Shown here one piece after another: positions 43,557 through 54,170 of a stretch of 64,000 bases of DNA (its first letter is position 1; each line of letters starts with the position of its first letter). Under the pieces are notes generated by a model, which saw only the letters and a program-made list of their open reading frames with translations, did no database searches and was not told where the DNA came from. The DNA comes from Astragalus membranaceus. Its lineage: Eukaryota > Streptophyta > Magnoliopsida > Fabales > Fabaceae. The DNA is taken from NCBI GenBank assembly GCA_039519185.1, contig CM076854.1, forward strand, positions 17,643,192 to 17,707,191. Reading direction: 5' to 3'. Made by a program: the position numbers and the translations under genes.

Positions 43557-43997
43557 GTAAGTTTCCTCCTCTCAATCTTAATTCATGCAACATTCATCTT
43601 AAGCTATCAATGAAAAACTCAAACTTTTGAGGATGTTTTTGCTAAGAGTTTGTATTAGAAATGTGGTAGAGGTAATGTATGTGATTAGGAATGGGTAATA
43701 GAATAAGTTTGGGGTTGATAAGGTTAATGGTAAGTTGTTGTTCATGAGTGGAACAAGTGTGCACACTAAGTGTTTGATAAATTGCTTAAACTAGGATCTC
43801 ATGAGCAACAAGCTTGCAATTGTCTACCACAAGCTTGTCCTTGCAATGAATTTGTTTTTATGATGTGAACTCAATATTTTCCTCGAGCAAAACAATGTTC
43901 TATGTGACTCTGGTTGAAAGAAGGAGTTATGTAATGTGTGTATGCTAACCTTGACCAATTTTGTGCAAAATTGCTGTTTTTCGTATGGTGTGCGCAG
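43557..43997 (+). other. Predicted intron before the env-like ORF
   Basis: It begins GTAAGTTTCC and ends TTTTTCGTATGGTGTGCGCAG, 441 bp, T-rich. Both borders are strong consensus. The acceptor could also pair with a donor in the leader or LTR. Confidence 0.45.
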
Positions 43998-44000
43998 GTG

Positions 44001-45170
44001 ATGGCTGGTTCGGGCAAGAAGAGAAAGACTGTTAGACGTGGTTCGTCATCCCATTCCGACCAACCTGAGTATAATTCTCATTTGTTTAGGTCTCTCGGGT
44101 GCGAAAAGTTCCACGAGACTATTGCTGTGGATTCTAAGTTTGTTAAGGAAAAGGCTCTTTTCCTCCCCCCGGGCGAATTTGAGGAAATAAGACAAAACAT
44201 CAGTGACCGGGGGTGGGAGCAATTTGTGGCATACCCCAAGGAAGCAAGCAGAGCTTTGGTGTATGAGTTCTTCTCCAATGTGTTCCCCAAGCCAGCTATT
44301 GATGGGGATTTAGTATTCTCAGGGTCCAGAAGTTTTGTGCGGGGCTGTTGGGTTCCCTATGACATTGATACTATTAATGAACTGTTTGGGTTAGTTGCTG
44401 TGCCTGTTTTAGATTGTTTTCTTGGAACCAAGATCAGTAACTGCAATCTTAAGGCTAACCCAGAACATGCAGCTGAGGTTTGTGCTACATTGTGTCAACC
44501 AGGGGCGGATTGGGTCAGAAACGCTAGTGGGGAGCCACAGAAAATTATGGTAAATTCTCTTACACCAGTGGCTAGAGGATGGGCAGCGTTCATTCTTTCC
44601 ACCATATTGCCAAGTTCCAATCAGACTGAGTTGAATTTCCCCAGGGCGACCTTAGCCTCTTGCATCATTAGAGGAGAGCCGGTCAACTTGGGATGGGTGC
44701 TTGAGAATGAGATTAGAAGCTTTGCAAATTTCAAGGGTGGGGCGTTGCCCAGATATTGGAGGCATGCTAGCCTCGTTTCGCTGCTGTGTAAAAAAGCAGG
44801 TGTTGTAGCTGATCCAAAGGAGGCCACCATTTCGCCAGCTGCTGCTATCACTGGGGGCTGGATCAGAGCTAGAACCGGACAAGAGCACCCGGGCCATAGA
44901 GAGGAGCAACCCCATGAGCAGCCAGATGAGAACGAACCAACCTTCACTATGGAAGATTTTCAGGCTGAGCCATCTGCTGAGGATTTCCAGCAGCTGCAAT
45001 CAAGAATGGAGGCTCTCACAGCCAATCAGGATGAGTTGAGGAGGACCCAACTGAGGATGGGAGCAGAGTATAAATTTGGGATGAGAAATCTTTACAAAGC
45101 CTTGTGTACTATGCAGAGTGGAAGGCAGTTGGACCCAAATGCCGACATCTTTCGGGCACTTCCGCAGTAG
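44001..45170 (+). CDS. Athila env-like ORF3 protein
   Basis: It is open for 389 codons from ATG 44001 (MAGSGKKRKTVRRG). The frame extends upstream to 43938, but a strong acceptor (TGTGCGCAG then GTG) ends at 43997, three bases before this ATG, so translation probably starts here on a spliced RNA. The basic start is followed by a conserved region of the third ORF of Athila elements (VYEFFSNVFP, SGSRSFVRGCWVPYDIDTIN, LTPVARGWAAFILSTILPSS). The C-terminal part is Glu/Gln-rich, possibly coiled coil (residues about 320-375). I see no signal peptide or clear membrane segment, so the label env-like rests on position. Its role is unknown. The frame is intact, consistent with a young element. Confidence 0.82.
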   Translation: MAGSGKKRKTVRRGSSSHSDQPEYNSHLFRSLGCEKFHETIAVDSKFVKEKALFLPPGEFEEIRQNISDRGWEQFVAYPKEASRALVYEFFSNVFPKPAIDGDLVFSGSRSFVRGCWVPYDIDTINELFGLVAVPVLDCFLGTKISNCNLKANPEHAAEVCATLCQPGADWVRNASGEPQKIMVNSLTPVARGWAAFILSTILPSSNQTELNFPRATLASCIIRGEPVNLGWVLENEIRSFANFKGGALPRYWRHASLVSLLCKKAGVVADPKEATISPAAAITGGWIRARTGQEHPGHREEQPHEQPDENEPTFTMEDFQAEPSAEDFQQLQSRMEALTANQDELRRTQLRMGAEYKFGMRNLYKALCTMQSGRQLDPNADIFRALPQ

Positions 45171-45334
45171 ACCCTGGTTTTGCTCTCTTCCCCTCATCTC
45201 TGTCTTACTTGATTGTGTATTTTGGTGTTTTAATTCCTTTAGTTGTCATTGCTTTATGTTTTGCTGTTTTCCGTTGTGGCTGTTCATAGGCCTTCCCTAT
45301 CTATTATCAGTGAGGACACTGCTGTGTTTTAAGT

Positions 45335-45352
45335 GGGGGGGGGGGGGGGGGG
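45335..45352 (+). repeat. 18-base G homopolymer
   Basis: An uninterrupted run of about 18 G lies after gttttaagt in the Athila spacer. Long G runs are rare in plant DNA and prone to length change; it could serve as an extra polypurine tract. Exact length may be affected by sequencing. Confidence 0.85.
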
Positions 45353-45689
45353 AGGACCTATTGTCGTGTGTCGTGTCTGTTTGATTTTTTTGTTATGGTA
45401 AGCATTCATAAAAAAAAAAAGAGACAGTTGAGCTAGCTTGGTGATGATCTGGTGAGATTTGAGCGGATAGTACCCCAGTGGTGATTGAATTAGTGCATGC
45501 TTGTTTCTACACTCATAACCAAAGCGCAGGTGGAACTTAGTGATCCTAGGGATGAGTTTAGTTGAGCTAGCTGTCTGGTGGACCATGGGAGTGCCAAATT
45601 TTTACTAAAGATTTAGGGTACCTGTAGAAGCTAAGTTGGGGGTGCATCGGTTGTATTAAGGCTGGGTATGAAGATTGTAGGATGGTCAG

Positions 45690-45905
45690 TGCCGTGTGTG
45701 TGCGCGTGAGTGCAGCACTGCAACGTCCACCCGTAACGCTGTAGTGTATGCCGGGTGTGTGTGTTAGTACGCGTGAGTGCAGCACTGCAGCGTCTACCCG
45801 TAACGCTATAGTGTATGCCGTGTGTGTGTGTGTGTTAGTGCGTGTGAGTGCAGCACTGCAGCGTCTACCCGTAACGATTGTAGTGTATGTCGTGTGTGTG
45901 TTAAG
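45690..45905 (+). repeat. Minisatellite, three copies of about 65-75 bp
   Basis: Each copy contains a (gt)n run, gtgagtgcagcactgca(a/g)cgt, acccgtaacg and gtagtgtatg. Copies differ in the length of the (gt)n run and a few bases. Confidence 0.9.
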
Positions 45906-46448
45906 TGTGTTTGTGAATAAGTGGAAAAATCCACATAGTTGTGTAATTGCTGCAAATGTCCCGAAGTAACTGCTGAGTAAATCTAAATCTTTGATGTAAT
46001 GAAGGGGCTGCAGCCCAAAACTTTATGCTGTGTAATGCGTGTGTGTTTGTGTTGAAGTAGTTGTGCACTGGCCTAATCTGAAATGCCTAATTAAGACCCT
46101 TGTCGTTGCCTTGAAGCCCCTCAATCTTATGTGAAAACGCTAGTCTACCCTTTGTGTTGAACCATCTTTGGCATTCCCGGAAGGAAACCCTCTAGTCTTA
46201 GCTAAATGCATTGCGAAACTAGCTATGTTCCAACTGAGTTAAATGTCACACACGCACTATTGAGCAAGTATGTGCTAGGGAAAGTACCATATGTGGGATT
46301 GAATTCGAGTGGCCAGTCTGAAAGTTGACGCTCAACTTGTCTCTGTGATATTCGTGTTAATTAGTGGATTCTACTTGATTGCTGGTTATCTGGTTTTGGT
46401 TTGTCTTGTCTTTGCTTGAGGACAAGCAAATGTCCAAGTTGGGGGTTG

Positions 46449-47752
46449 TGATGAACCCTCATCACATGATGTGGTTCATAGTTTTCAAGAGAGTTTTTAT
46501 ACAAATTTAGTGATGAATTAGTTAAATTCTGTGATGAATTGTTCGGAATTTTGCTTTGTGGAATTTACTTGCTTTGCAGTGTTTATGCTTGGTTTGTTGT
46601 ATTTTTGTGCCCAGGGAATAGGTGGAACGAAAAGACAAGGCACTGCAAACAAATGGATTCGAGAGCGCAGGAGTTGGGAGTGGCGCGCCACTCACACGCG
46701 GCGCGCAAGAGGCGCGCAAGACAACAAAAGATTCATGAGGACGCATCTCTCCAGGGCGCGTAAGTGACGCGCGGCGCGCCAATGGTGCGCGAGTTCACAA
46801 CGCCTTCTGCCTCTCTGCGCGTAAGTGGCGCGCGCCGCGCCACTGGAGCGCGAAATTACTGTGCTTGCGTCAAAAACAGATCCAGGACGCGTTTGCCAGG
46901 ACTTTTGGACGTTTTTGGAACCCTAGAACTGAAAGAGGAGCGATTCCGTCTGACGGCTACTGACGAATCAAGACTTGGGAACAAGGATTGAAGCTTCAGA
47001 TGTGTTCATCATCATCTTCCACTTGTAATTTTCTTTATTTCTCTTCATTAATCATGAATAGCTAAATCTCTTTATGTTAGGGATGAAGGAATATTGATGT
47101 AACTCTATTGTCGCTGGTTTAGAATCATATTTGTATCGTACTATCTCGTATTTTGTGTATCGAATTTCTACGCTTAATGCTTTTTATGGTTGGAAAACTC
47201 ATACAATGATCTTTTGTTCAATTATGAAATGGGAGTTTTATTATTGAATGTTTGAATTTCGATACCTTCAATTTGTGGTTTAGGGATATTCTATGAGTTG
47301 TAGTATATTACAAATTCTTACTTTAATGCTTGTTGGTAATTAGAATCACCTAAGGGATTAGGGCTTTTAGTTATCGACAAAGGACTAGTTACCTAAGGAA
47401 CTAGGAATTGGTTAATGTTGTGAGTTTGATAGTAAGATTAGAGAGAGAGATTAACTTTCAAACTAAATCAGTGGCAATAGGGTGAAATCAATAAGAATTC
47501 GTCCCTAGCATTCTTTTCCATCGTATTCTTTCAACTCGTTTTTTCGGCTTTTATTATTAAAAACACAAAAATATTTTATTGCTTTACTTCGAGCTTGACA
47601 GCTCAACAATTATCAAACAAACCCCTTTTAATTTGGTTTCTATTAGCTGTTGTTAACGTCTTAGTAAATTGACTTCGATCCTTGAGGACGATATCCGGTT
47701 CTTACCGATTTTATTACTTGCACGATTTGGTACACTTGCCAATATCTTAACA
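46449..47752 (+). repeat. 3' LTR of the Athila element
   Basis: It is 1304 bp, TGATGAACCC to CTTAACA, without the duplication seen in the 5' LTR. It contains the CpG-rich segment at 46680-46855. Confidence 0.95.
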
Positions 47753-47800
47753 CACCCCAATTACAACCCGTTCAAGGGCGGGATCTCAAAGTCTTGCTCA

Positions 47801-50800
47801 ATGAAGTGCTTATATTGGAATACAAGGGGCCTTGCTAATCCCCCCACAAGATTAGCTCTTAAAAAACTTTGTTCTTCTAACAAGCCTGATTTTGTTTTTG
47901 TTTCTGAACCTTGGTGTTCTCTAAATGATTTTCCGCGCAGGTATTGGTCTCGGTTTGGTATGAAAGACTTTGCTACTAATGAGGGGAATACTTTAATTCC
48001 TAACCTCTAGTGTGTCTGTAAGGACAACTTCAATCCTACTGTTATCGCTAGCTCAAATCAGCATGTTTCTTTTACAGTGGAGGTTAAAAATACTACAGTT
48101 GGTATTTCTGCAATCTATGCTTCTTGTAGCTATCTGGGTAGGCGTTCTCTTTGGCAGGATCTTTCTCTTCTCTAGCAAACTTATAAAATCCCTTGGTGCT
48201 TTATTGGGGACTGGAACGCTAGTTTGGGCAGCCATGAATATAGGGGTAATGGCACACCATCTAAAACTGCTTGCGAAGAGTTTCAGAACTGGATCAATCT
48301 GAATAACTTGATTCATCAGCCGACTAGGGGTGTTCAGTACACTTGGTCTAATGGCCGTAAAGGCAGGGCTTTCACGGAGAAAAGACTTGATCGGGCTATT
48401 TGCAATGACGCATGCTTTACTTTTTATACAGGTATCTCTTGCTATACTCTTACTAAAGATAAATCTGATCATTTCCCTTTACTGCTTGATCTTCAGATTA
48501 CAGATGGTGCTCATCCCTCCTCTTTTAAATTCCTTCGCACCTGGGCGAATCACCCTGACTGCCTGAATGTGATTAAGGAGGCTTGGCAATCTCATGTTGT
48601 TGGCTGCCCGATGGTGGTCCTCAATCAAAAGCTCAAAAATCTTAAGGTAAAGCTTAAGGCTTGGAATAAAGAAGTCTTTGGGGACGTTAATTTACGGGTG
48701 CAAGTTGCGAATGCATCCCTAGACCACGTTCAAGCGCAGATTGATAATGTTGGCTACTCAGAGTTGTTGGATAAGCAAGAAAAAATCCTTCAGCTTGAGC
48801 TGCAGCAAGCTTTAGCTCCCCAAGAGGATTTTTGGCTCGAAAAATCTAGACTTAATTGGTACTTACATGGTGATCGAAACACAAAATTTTTCCATCAGAT
48901 GGTCAGGATTAGACATATTACCAAGAAAATAACTGCCCTAAAGCATGGTGATGCTCTTCTTACTTCTTCTAATGATATTGAATCTCATGTTGTTAATTAT
49001 TTTGAGAATATCTTTGCCTGTAATAACCATTGTCTTGATAATGGTATGGTGGAGGAGATTATCCCTAATCTTGTTACAGGTGAGGAGAATACTATGCTCA
49101 CCAACGTTCCTAATAGGGAAGAGATCAAGCAAACCATCTTTGCTATGAATCCTAACGGTGCCCCTGGCCCGGATGGTTTTGGCGCTTTCTTTTCTCAGCA
49201 TTACTGGGATATCATCGCTGAAGAAATGGTGAGCGCGGTTCAGCAATTCTTCAAGCATGGCTGGCTGCTTCCGAATTTCAACTCTAATTTGGTGGTCTTT
49301 ATTCCTAAAGTCAACAGTGCTGACAGTATTGAGAAGTTCCGGCCTATTGCCCTTGCTAACTTCAAGTTTAAGATTATCACTAAGGTGCTTGCTGATCGTC
49401 TCTCCTGAATTGCTCCCCGTATCGTTTCACCTCAACAACGTGGTTTTATTCAAGGTAGGAACATTTCGGATTGCATCTGCTTAAGTTCTGAAGCCATTAA
49501 TATGCTGCATAACAGGTCCTTTGGTGGTAATATGGCTCTAAAGGTTGATGTCACGAAAGCTTTTGACACTTTGGACTGGAATTTCCTTCTGAGAGTCCTC
49601 AAAGCTTTTGGTTTTAATAGTAAATTCTGCGATTGGGTTAATACTCTTTTGCACTCTGCAAGGCTTTCGATCTCTGTCAATGGCAAGCCTTCTGGGTACT
49701 TTAGTTACAAGCGGGGTGTGCGTCAAGGGGACCCCCTCTCCCCCTTCTTTTCTGCTTGGCTGAAGAGGTTTTGAGCAGAGGCATCTCCAAGCTGGTACAG
49801 GATGGGGACCTCCAGTTAATCAATGGTCCTAGAGGTACTCAGGTTCCCTCTCATACCCTTTATCCTGATGACATCATGATTTTTTGCAGAGCTTCGCAGA
49901 GAAATCTCCGTAATCTCCTCAACTTCTTTACTAAGTATGGTGAAGCTTCTGGTCAGATTGTTAACTCTAGCAAATCTACAGTTCATTTGGGCGCCATTCC
50001 CAATATCCGGCAGCGTCGCATTGTCGATCTCCTGGGCTTCTCGATTGGCCAGTTGCCGATCACCTACCTGGGTATTCCAATTTTCAAAGGTAAGCCTAAA
50101 GCTGTTTATTTAATGCCAATCGCTGACAAGATTAAAGCCAAGTTATCAGCTTGGAAAGCTTCCCTTCTCTCTATCACCAGAAGAGCGCAGCTAGTCAAGT
50201 CGGTTGTTCAAAGCATGTTAATTTACAGCTTCCTGATTTACAAATGGCCTTCCTCTTTGTTGAATACTGTGGATTCTTGGATTAGAATTTTCATTTGGTC
50301 TGGTGACGTCAATCAGCATAAAGTGGTTACTGTGGCTTGGCATAAGGTTTGTAGACCAACCGCTGAGGGGGGTCTTGGGATTAGGTCCCTCAAAGACACT
50401 AATAAGGCAGCCTGTCTAAAGCTCAGCTGGGAGCTCAGCTGGGAGCTCAGCATTTCCCAGAACAGCTGGGCTGTTTTATTAAGATCTAGGGTCTTCAGAA
50501 ATAATACTGCGATCTCTTATCATATCAGTTCTTCTTTGTGGGGTCATTTGCGTGAACACCTTTCCACCATCCAAGAAAACTGCATATGGCAAATTGGTAA
50601 AGGTGACTGTATCAACTTTTGGCTTGATCCTTGGATGTCGGCCCCTCTGGTAAATCTTCTTAATGTCCCTGAGCATCGTCAGCTCTATCTTAAGGCCCGT
50701 GTTTGTGACTTCATTCAGAATTGTCACTGGTGTATCCCTGCTTCTCTTTCCAACATCTTTCCACAGCTGGCTTCGCTCCTTCAGGAAAAAGATCTGCCTT

Positions 50801-51575
50801 CATTTGACTCTCAAGATCAGCTGATTTGGAAAAACTCTACCGATGGTATGCTTACTTTTAAAACTGCTTATCTTTACTTCGGGCCTATTGGGCAACCTAG
50901 TAGGTGGTTCAAGAATATTTGGCGAAGTGTTATCCCCCCATCCAAGTCTCTTCTTATGTGGCGTATCCTCCATCACCGTATGCCAACTGATGAGCAGCTC
51001 AGAAGCCGTGGGTGTGGTACTGTTTCGCTAAGCAGCTTTTCTGTGAGTGTTCTTTCGCTAAGCAGCTTTGGGACTGGCTTAGTGGCAAGCTCACTCTTAA
51101 TATTGATGTTTCCTCCCCGGAGACGATTATTGAAGTCTGTCTGCGCCCTTGGTCGGACCAAGTGCAGGATGTTGTTTCCGCTGCTGTTATTAACGTTTTT
51201 TGGGCTATTTGGTACTCTCGGAATCATATTCGTTTTGACAACAAGAAGATCTTGCCCACTTACCTGAAAAACTTGATCATGGCAAATGTGAACATTTCGG
51301 GTAATCTCAGCAAGGGCTCCACGTTTAACTCCATGCAGGACTTTGTGATTCTTACGGGTTTTTCGGTTGATTGCAAACCTCGTACGGCTCCTACAACTAT
51401 AGAGGTTATCTGGAAGTCTCCTCCTTGCTTTTGGGTTAAGTGTAATACTGATGGCGCTGCGAGGGGTTCTCCTGGTTTAGCTGCCTGTGGGGGTATCTTT
51501 CGCGACAGTAATGCTGAGTCTCTTGGCTGTTTTATGCTTCCTCTTGGTACAAATTACGCTCTTCATGCTGAGAAT
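47801..51575 (+). pseudogene. LINE ORF2: endonuclease, reverse transcriptase, RNase H, broken
   Basis: From ATG 47801 (MKCLYWNTRGLANPPTRL) comes the apurinic-type endonuclease, with CLYWNTRG, PDFVFVSEPW, IGDWNASLG and KSDHFPLLL. RT follows with PNGAPGPDGFGAFF, FRPIALANFKFKI, ALKVDVTKAFDTLDW and GVRQGDPLSPF. The catalytic YADD is changed to YPDD (about 49862). A zinc-finger-like WRILHHRMPTDE region comes next and then the RNase H start VKCNTDGAARG. One frame runs to about 49755 but has TAG at 48008, TAG near 48172 and TGA at 49406. Frameshifts follow near 49757 and 51030. RNase H stops after YALHAE (about 51573) and unrelated sequence follows. The copy is inactive. Confidence 0.88.
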
Positions 51576-52136
51576 ACAACAATTCTTCCAAAGCCCACTG
51601 AGCTTCCCACAATGCTCATATCCCTTTGATCTCGTCATCGAAAATCATCCTCACTTGCTTGGAAAACTACAACATCCTTAGTAACCTTCTACTTACACAT
51701 CATAGTTCGCGTGGGTGAGTAGTCATGGCAGCTTCAATGGCTTCATAGGGGTAAAACTCGAAGATGAAGGGGAGGATTAGAACATGAAATCGAGGCTTCA
51801 AATGGTGAAATCCATGTTGGCATCAGAGGGAAATTTCGAGTTAGCATGTGAATTTTGGGGCTTGGACGCAGTCACAGGTGGGAGAACGTGAGTGAGAGAG
51901 AGAGGGTGGGGCAAGGGTTTCTGCACTCCTGTATTTTACAGTGATGAACAGGAGTATGTCGGGTCTGGTTCTAGGTCGCACGAGTCTAACACATTGATGG
52001 GTGGGATGGAGGGCATGGGCTGGGTTAGGGATAGTTTAAGTGAGTAATAGGGGGTGTATGGGTTATATAAAACCCCCAAAATCTACTTTAAATAATTTTT
52101 AGGCTTAAATATATGTTTTGCCCCTGCAAATATGAC
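51576..52136. other. No gene recognised after the LINE break
   Basis: The sequence after the LINE break has no recognisable domain. Around 51870-52070 it is G-rich on the plus strand (gtgagagagagag, gggtgggatggaggg). From 52100 a block ggcttaaatatatgttttgcccctgcaaa begins that is typical of a dispersed legume repeat and is split by the MITE at 52137. Confidence 0.5.
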
Positions 52137-52805
52137 TAGGGGTGTTCGCGGTGCGGTTTGGTTCGATTTAGAGACAAAACGTGAATCGAACCGCAAGGTA
52201 AAACTACATGGGGTTTGGTTTGGTTCAGTTGGCTTCCTAAAAAAACCAAACCAAACCAAACAAATGCGGTTTGGATTGGTTCGGTTTGTTCGGTTTTTTT
52301 CGAGACAAAACATAATTTAAAACGGAGTTAAAATTAACTAAAGTAATAACGGCTAACATAAATCTTTAAGAAAATATCTGCTCAAATATATGTAGTATAT
52401 AAATTACTCTCTTTTAATTCTTTTAATATAGCTACAGTCATGTCTAAAAGAATTTGAATTAAATTTTTTATTGTAATTTTTAAAATATCATAACAATATG
52501 GATTGTTTGGAAGTGAGTCAAGGAATTAATTAGATTTGGGCTAGTAAGTGAGTGAGAGGTTGGTTTTAGTTGGATTTGGGCTAATAAGTTGGTAAGGAAG
52601 GTTGTAAGTCAGTAAGCCTTAGTGTTACTTGCGGTTTGGTTTGGTTTGGTTCGGTTGGTGGAACAAAAACCGCGGGCCGAACCAAACCGAACGGTTGATT
52701 GAAAAAAACGAATAGATTTTGCGGTTTGCGGTTTTTTGCGATTTTCGCATTGGGTTGGTTCGATTTGCGGTTTTCTATTGGGTTGGTTCGGTTTTGAACA
52801 CCCCC
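52137..52805. mobile_element. Mutator-like MITE with 9-bp TSDs
   Basis: Flanks AAATATGAC (52128-52136 and 52806-52814) are identical. The left end is TAGGGGTGTTCGCGGTGCGG and the complement of the right end GGGGGTGTTCAAAACCGAAC. Inside, words such as gcggtttggtt and ggttcggtt recur in both orientations, and the middle is A/T-rich. A 9-bp duplication suits Mutator-like elements. No coding capacity. It sits inside an older repeat that continues at 52815 (tttaggcccctgtaaaa). Confidence 0.82.
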
Positions 52806-52814
52806 AAATATGAC

Positions 52815-53730
52815 CATAATCAATTTAGGCCCCTGTAAAAAAAAGTTTTAACATGGCCCTTGGAATTATTAAGCGTTTACAGTTAAGCCTCTCTGTTAAT
52901 TTTCTGTTAAAAAAAAGGTGATGTGGCAAACGGAGATGACGTCAGCAATGACGTTACTTCCGCGTTTCACCATATTATTGGACTTTTGTGCCACGTGGCA
53001 TTGACACACCACGTCATCACGGCCATGTGGCTGCCACGTCAACAACCAGTGGATGGCTGCCACATGGCGCTCACAAGGAAAAGGGGGCACATTGTTGTTA
53101 CTAAAAAAATGGACGTTTCGGAGAATGTGGGGATTGAACTTGAGACCTCTTGGTGATACACACTAACAAGTGACAAATACCATTGAGCTTCTTAGTATTT
53201 AAATAAGCTTAACATAAATATATATTATCTATTCGTAAATATATATTTAAAAAAATAAAAATCAAAACATAATCTTCATCTTCCTGAAAATGCAGAAACA
53301 GTAGAAAAGGAAAATGGAAACAATAGAAACGCAGATCTGGAAACGCAAGGACACGAAAATGCAAACAGTAGAAACACATATCTTGAAACGATTGGAAACG
53401 AAAATGGAAACAAAAACGCAGAAACAATGGAAACGGTGAAAAACAAAATCGATCTGGTAACTGAAATGGAAATCGATTTTGGATCGAAATTTGGGATCGA
53501 AATCGTTTCTGTAAGATGAAGATTTTTTGTTTAAACCCAGATTTCATTTAATTTCGTTTAAACCCAAATATCGTTTGATTTCTTTTAAACCCAAATTTTC
53601 GTTTGATTTTGTTTAAACCCGGATGAAGATTGAAGATTTCCTGGAAGATGAAGAACAATATCTCTATTGATTTTTGTTTGCAGATTTTTTTTCGTTTATG
53701 AGTTTGGATTTGGTTCCAAAAATGAAGTTG

Positions 53731-53798
<68 letters not shown>

Positions 53799-54170
53799 GT
53801 TTGTTTATTGTGGTGTTGAAGGTTTGTTTATGGTGGTCTTGAAGATGGAAACTCGTTTACAGATGGAACTTGTTCTTGCAGATTGAAACTCGTTTGCAGA
53901 ACAAAGATGAAGATACTGTTTCAATTTCATTTTTTTTTACTTTTTTAATCGCATTACGTATTATATAGTTATTGTTGGCTTAATTTACTCAAGTGATCAA
54001 GTGGCTTAGTGGTATTTGGGAGCCTATACCAGTTGGAGGTCACAGAGTTCAACACCCATGTTCCACAAATTATTAAAAAAAAATTAGTAACAAGATGCCC
54101 CACATTTCCATTCGAGCGCCATGTGGCAGCCATCTATTGGCAGCCATGTCAACAAACACCAACGCAAAAA
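52815..54170. repeat. Foldback-like unit with widely spaced inverted arms
   Basis: The arm at about 53025-53185 is the inverted, diverged match of about 53998-54160. Matching words include gcgccatgtggcagccat(c/ct) with the complement of atggctgccacatggcgc, and the ttagtaacaa and gtggtatttg blocks. Between the arms lie A/T-rich DNA, a gaaacg-rich block (53280-53470) and a (GAT)n tract. The right arm includes TGGCTTAGTGGTA and gagttcaacaccc, which resemble tRNA A and B boxes. Possibly a decayed Mutator-like or SINE-containing unit. Confidence 0.6.
53731..53798. repeat. (GAT)n microsatellite
   Basis: About 22 units of TGA/GAT lie between the arms of the foldback-like unit. Confidence 0.97.

Larger units (their letters stand above)
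45171..46448 (+). other. Athila spacer between ORF3 and the 3' LTR
   Basis: It is noncoding. It contains an 18-base G run (45335-45352), a three-copy minisatellite (about 45690-45905), and ends with gcttgaggacaagcaaatg and the polypurine tract gttgggggt directly before the LTR. Short frames here show no domain. Confidence 0.8.
35900..47752 (+). mobile_element. Young, near-intact Athila-type Ty3 retrotransposon
   Basis: It is 11,853 bp, flanked by CACCC on both sides (35895-35899 and 47753-47757). LTRs begin TGATGAACCC and end ATCTTAACA. The primer site is TGGCGCCGTTGCCGGGGA and a polypurine tract (gttgggggt) precedes the 3' LTR. It has one uninterrupted gag-pol frame, an env-like third ORF, and long noncoding spacers, which define the Athila lineage. 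By eye the LTRs differ at two sites over about 1.3 kb plus a 247-bp duplication only in the 5' LTR. With complete domains and near-identical LTRs it appears recent and may be autonomous. Confidence 0.95.
34330..51575 (+). mobile_element. L1-type LINE, split by an Athila insertion
   Basis: ORF1 (34442-35877) lies left and ORF2 (from 47801) right of the Athila element at 35900-47752. The insertion site is in the short spacer between the two frames, and removing the Athila element and one CACCC restores a plausible LINE layout. Both ORFs carry stops and frameshifts. Similarity to LINE protein stops at about 51575 inside RNase H, without the rest of the domain and without a poly-A tail, so the 3' end is lost. 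That is unusual, since LINE copies normally lose the 5' end. The 5' boundary is set loosely. Confidence 0.85.

Noticed and set aside
43170..43613. Ala/Arg-rich frames on both strands before the env-like ORF
   Set aside because: They are produced by the cgcgc-rich repeat; no start context and no similarity to known proteins.
47669..47800. Start of the 113-codon frame at 47669 as the LINE ORF2 start
   Set aside because: The first 84 bases lie in the Athila 3' LTR; the LINE frame starts at ATG 47801, where endonuclease similarity begins.
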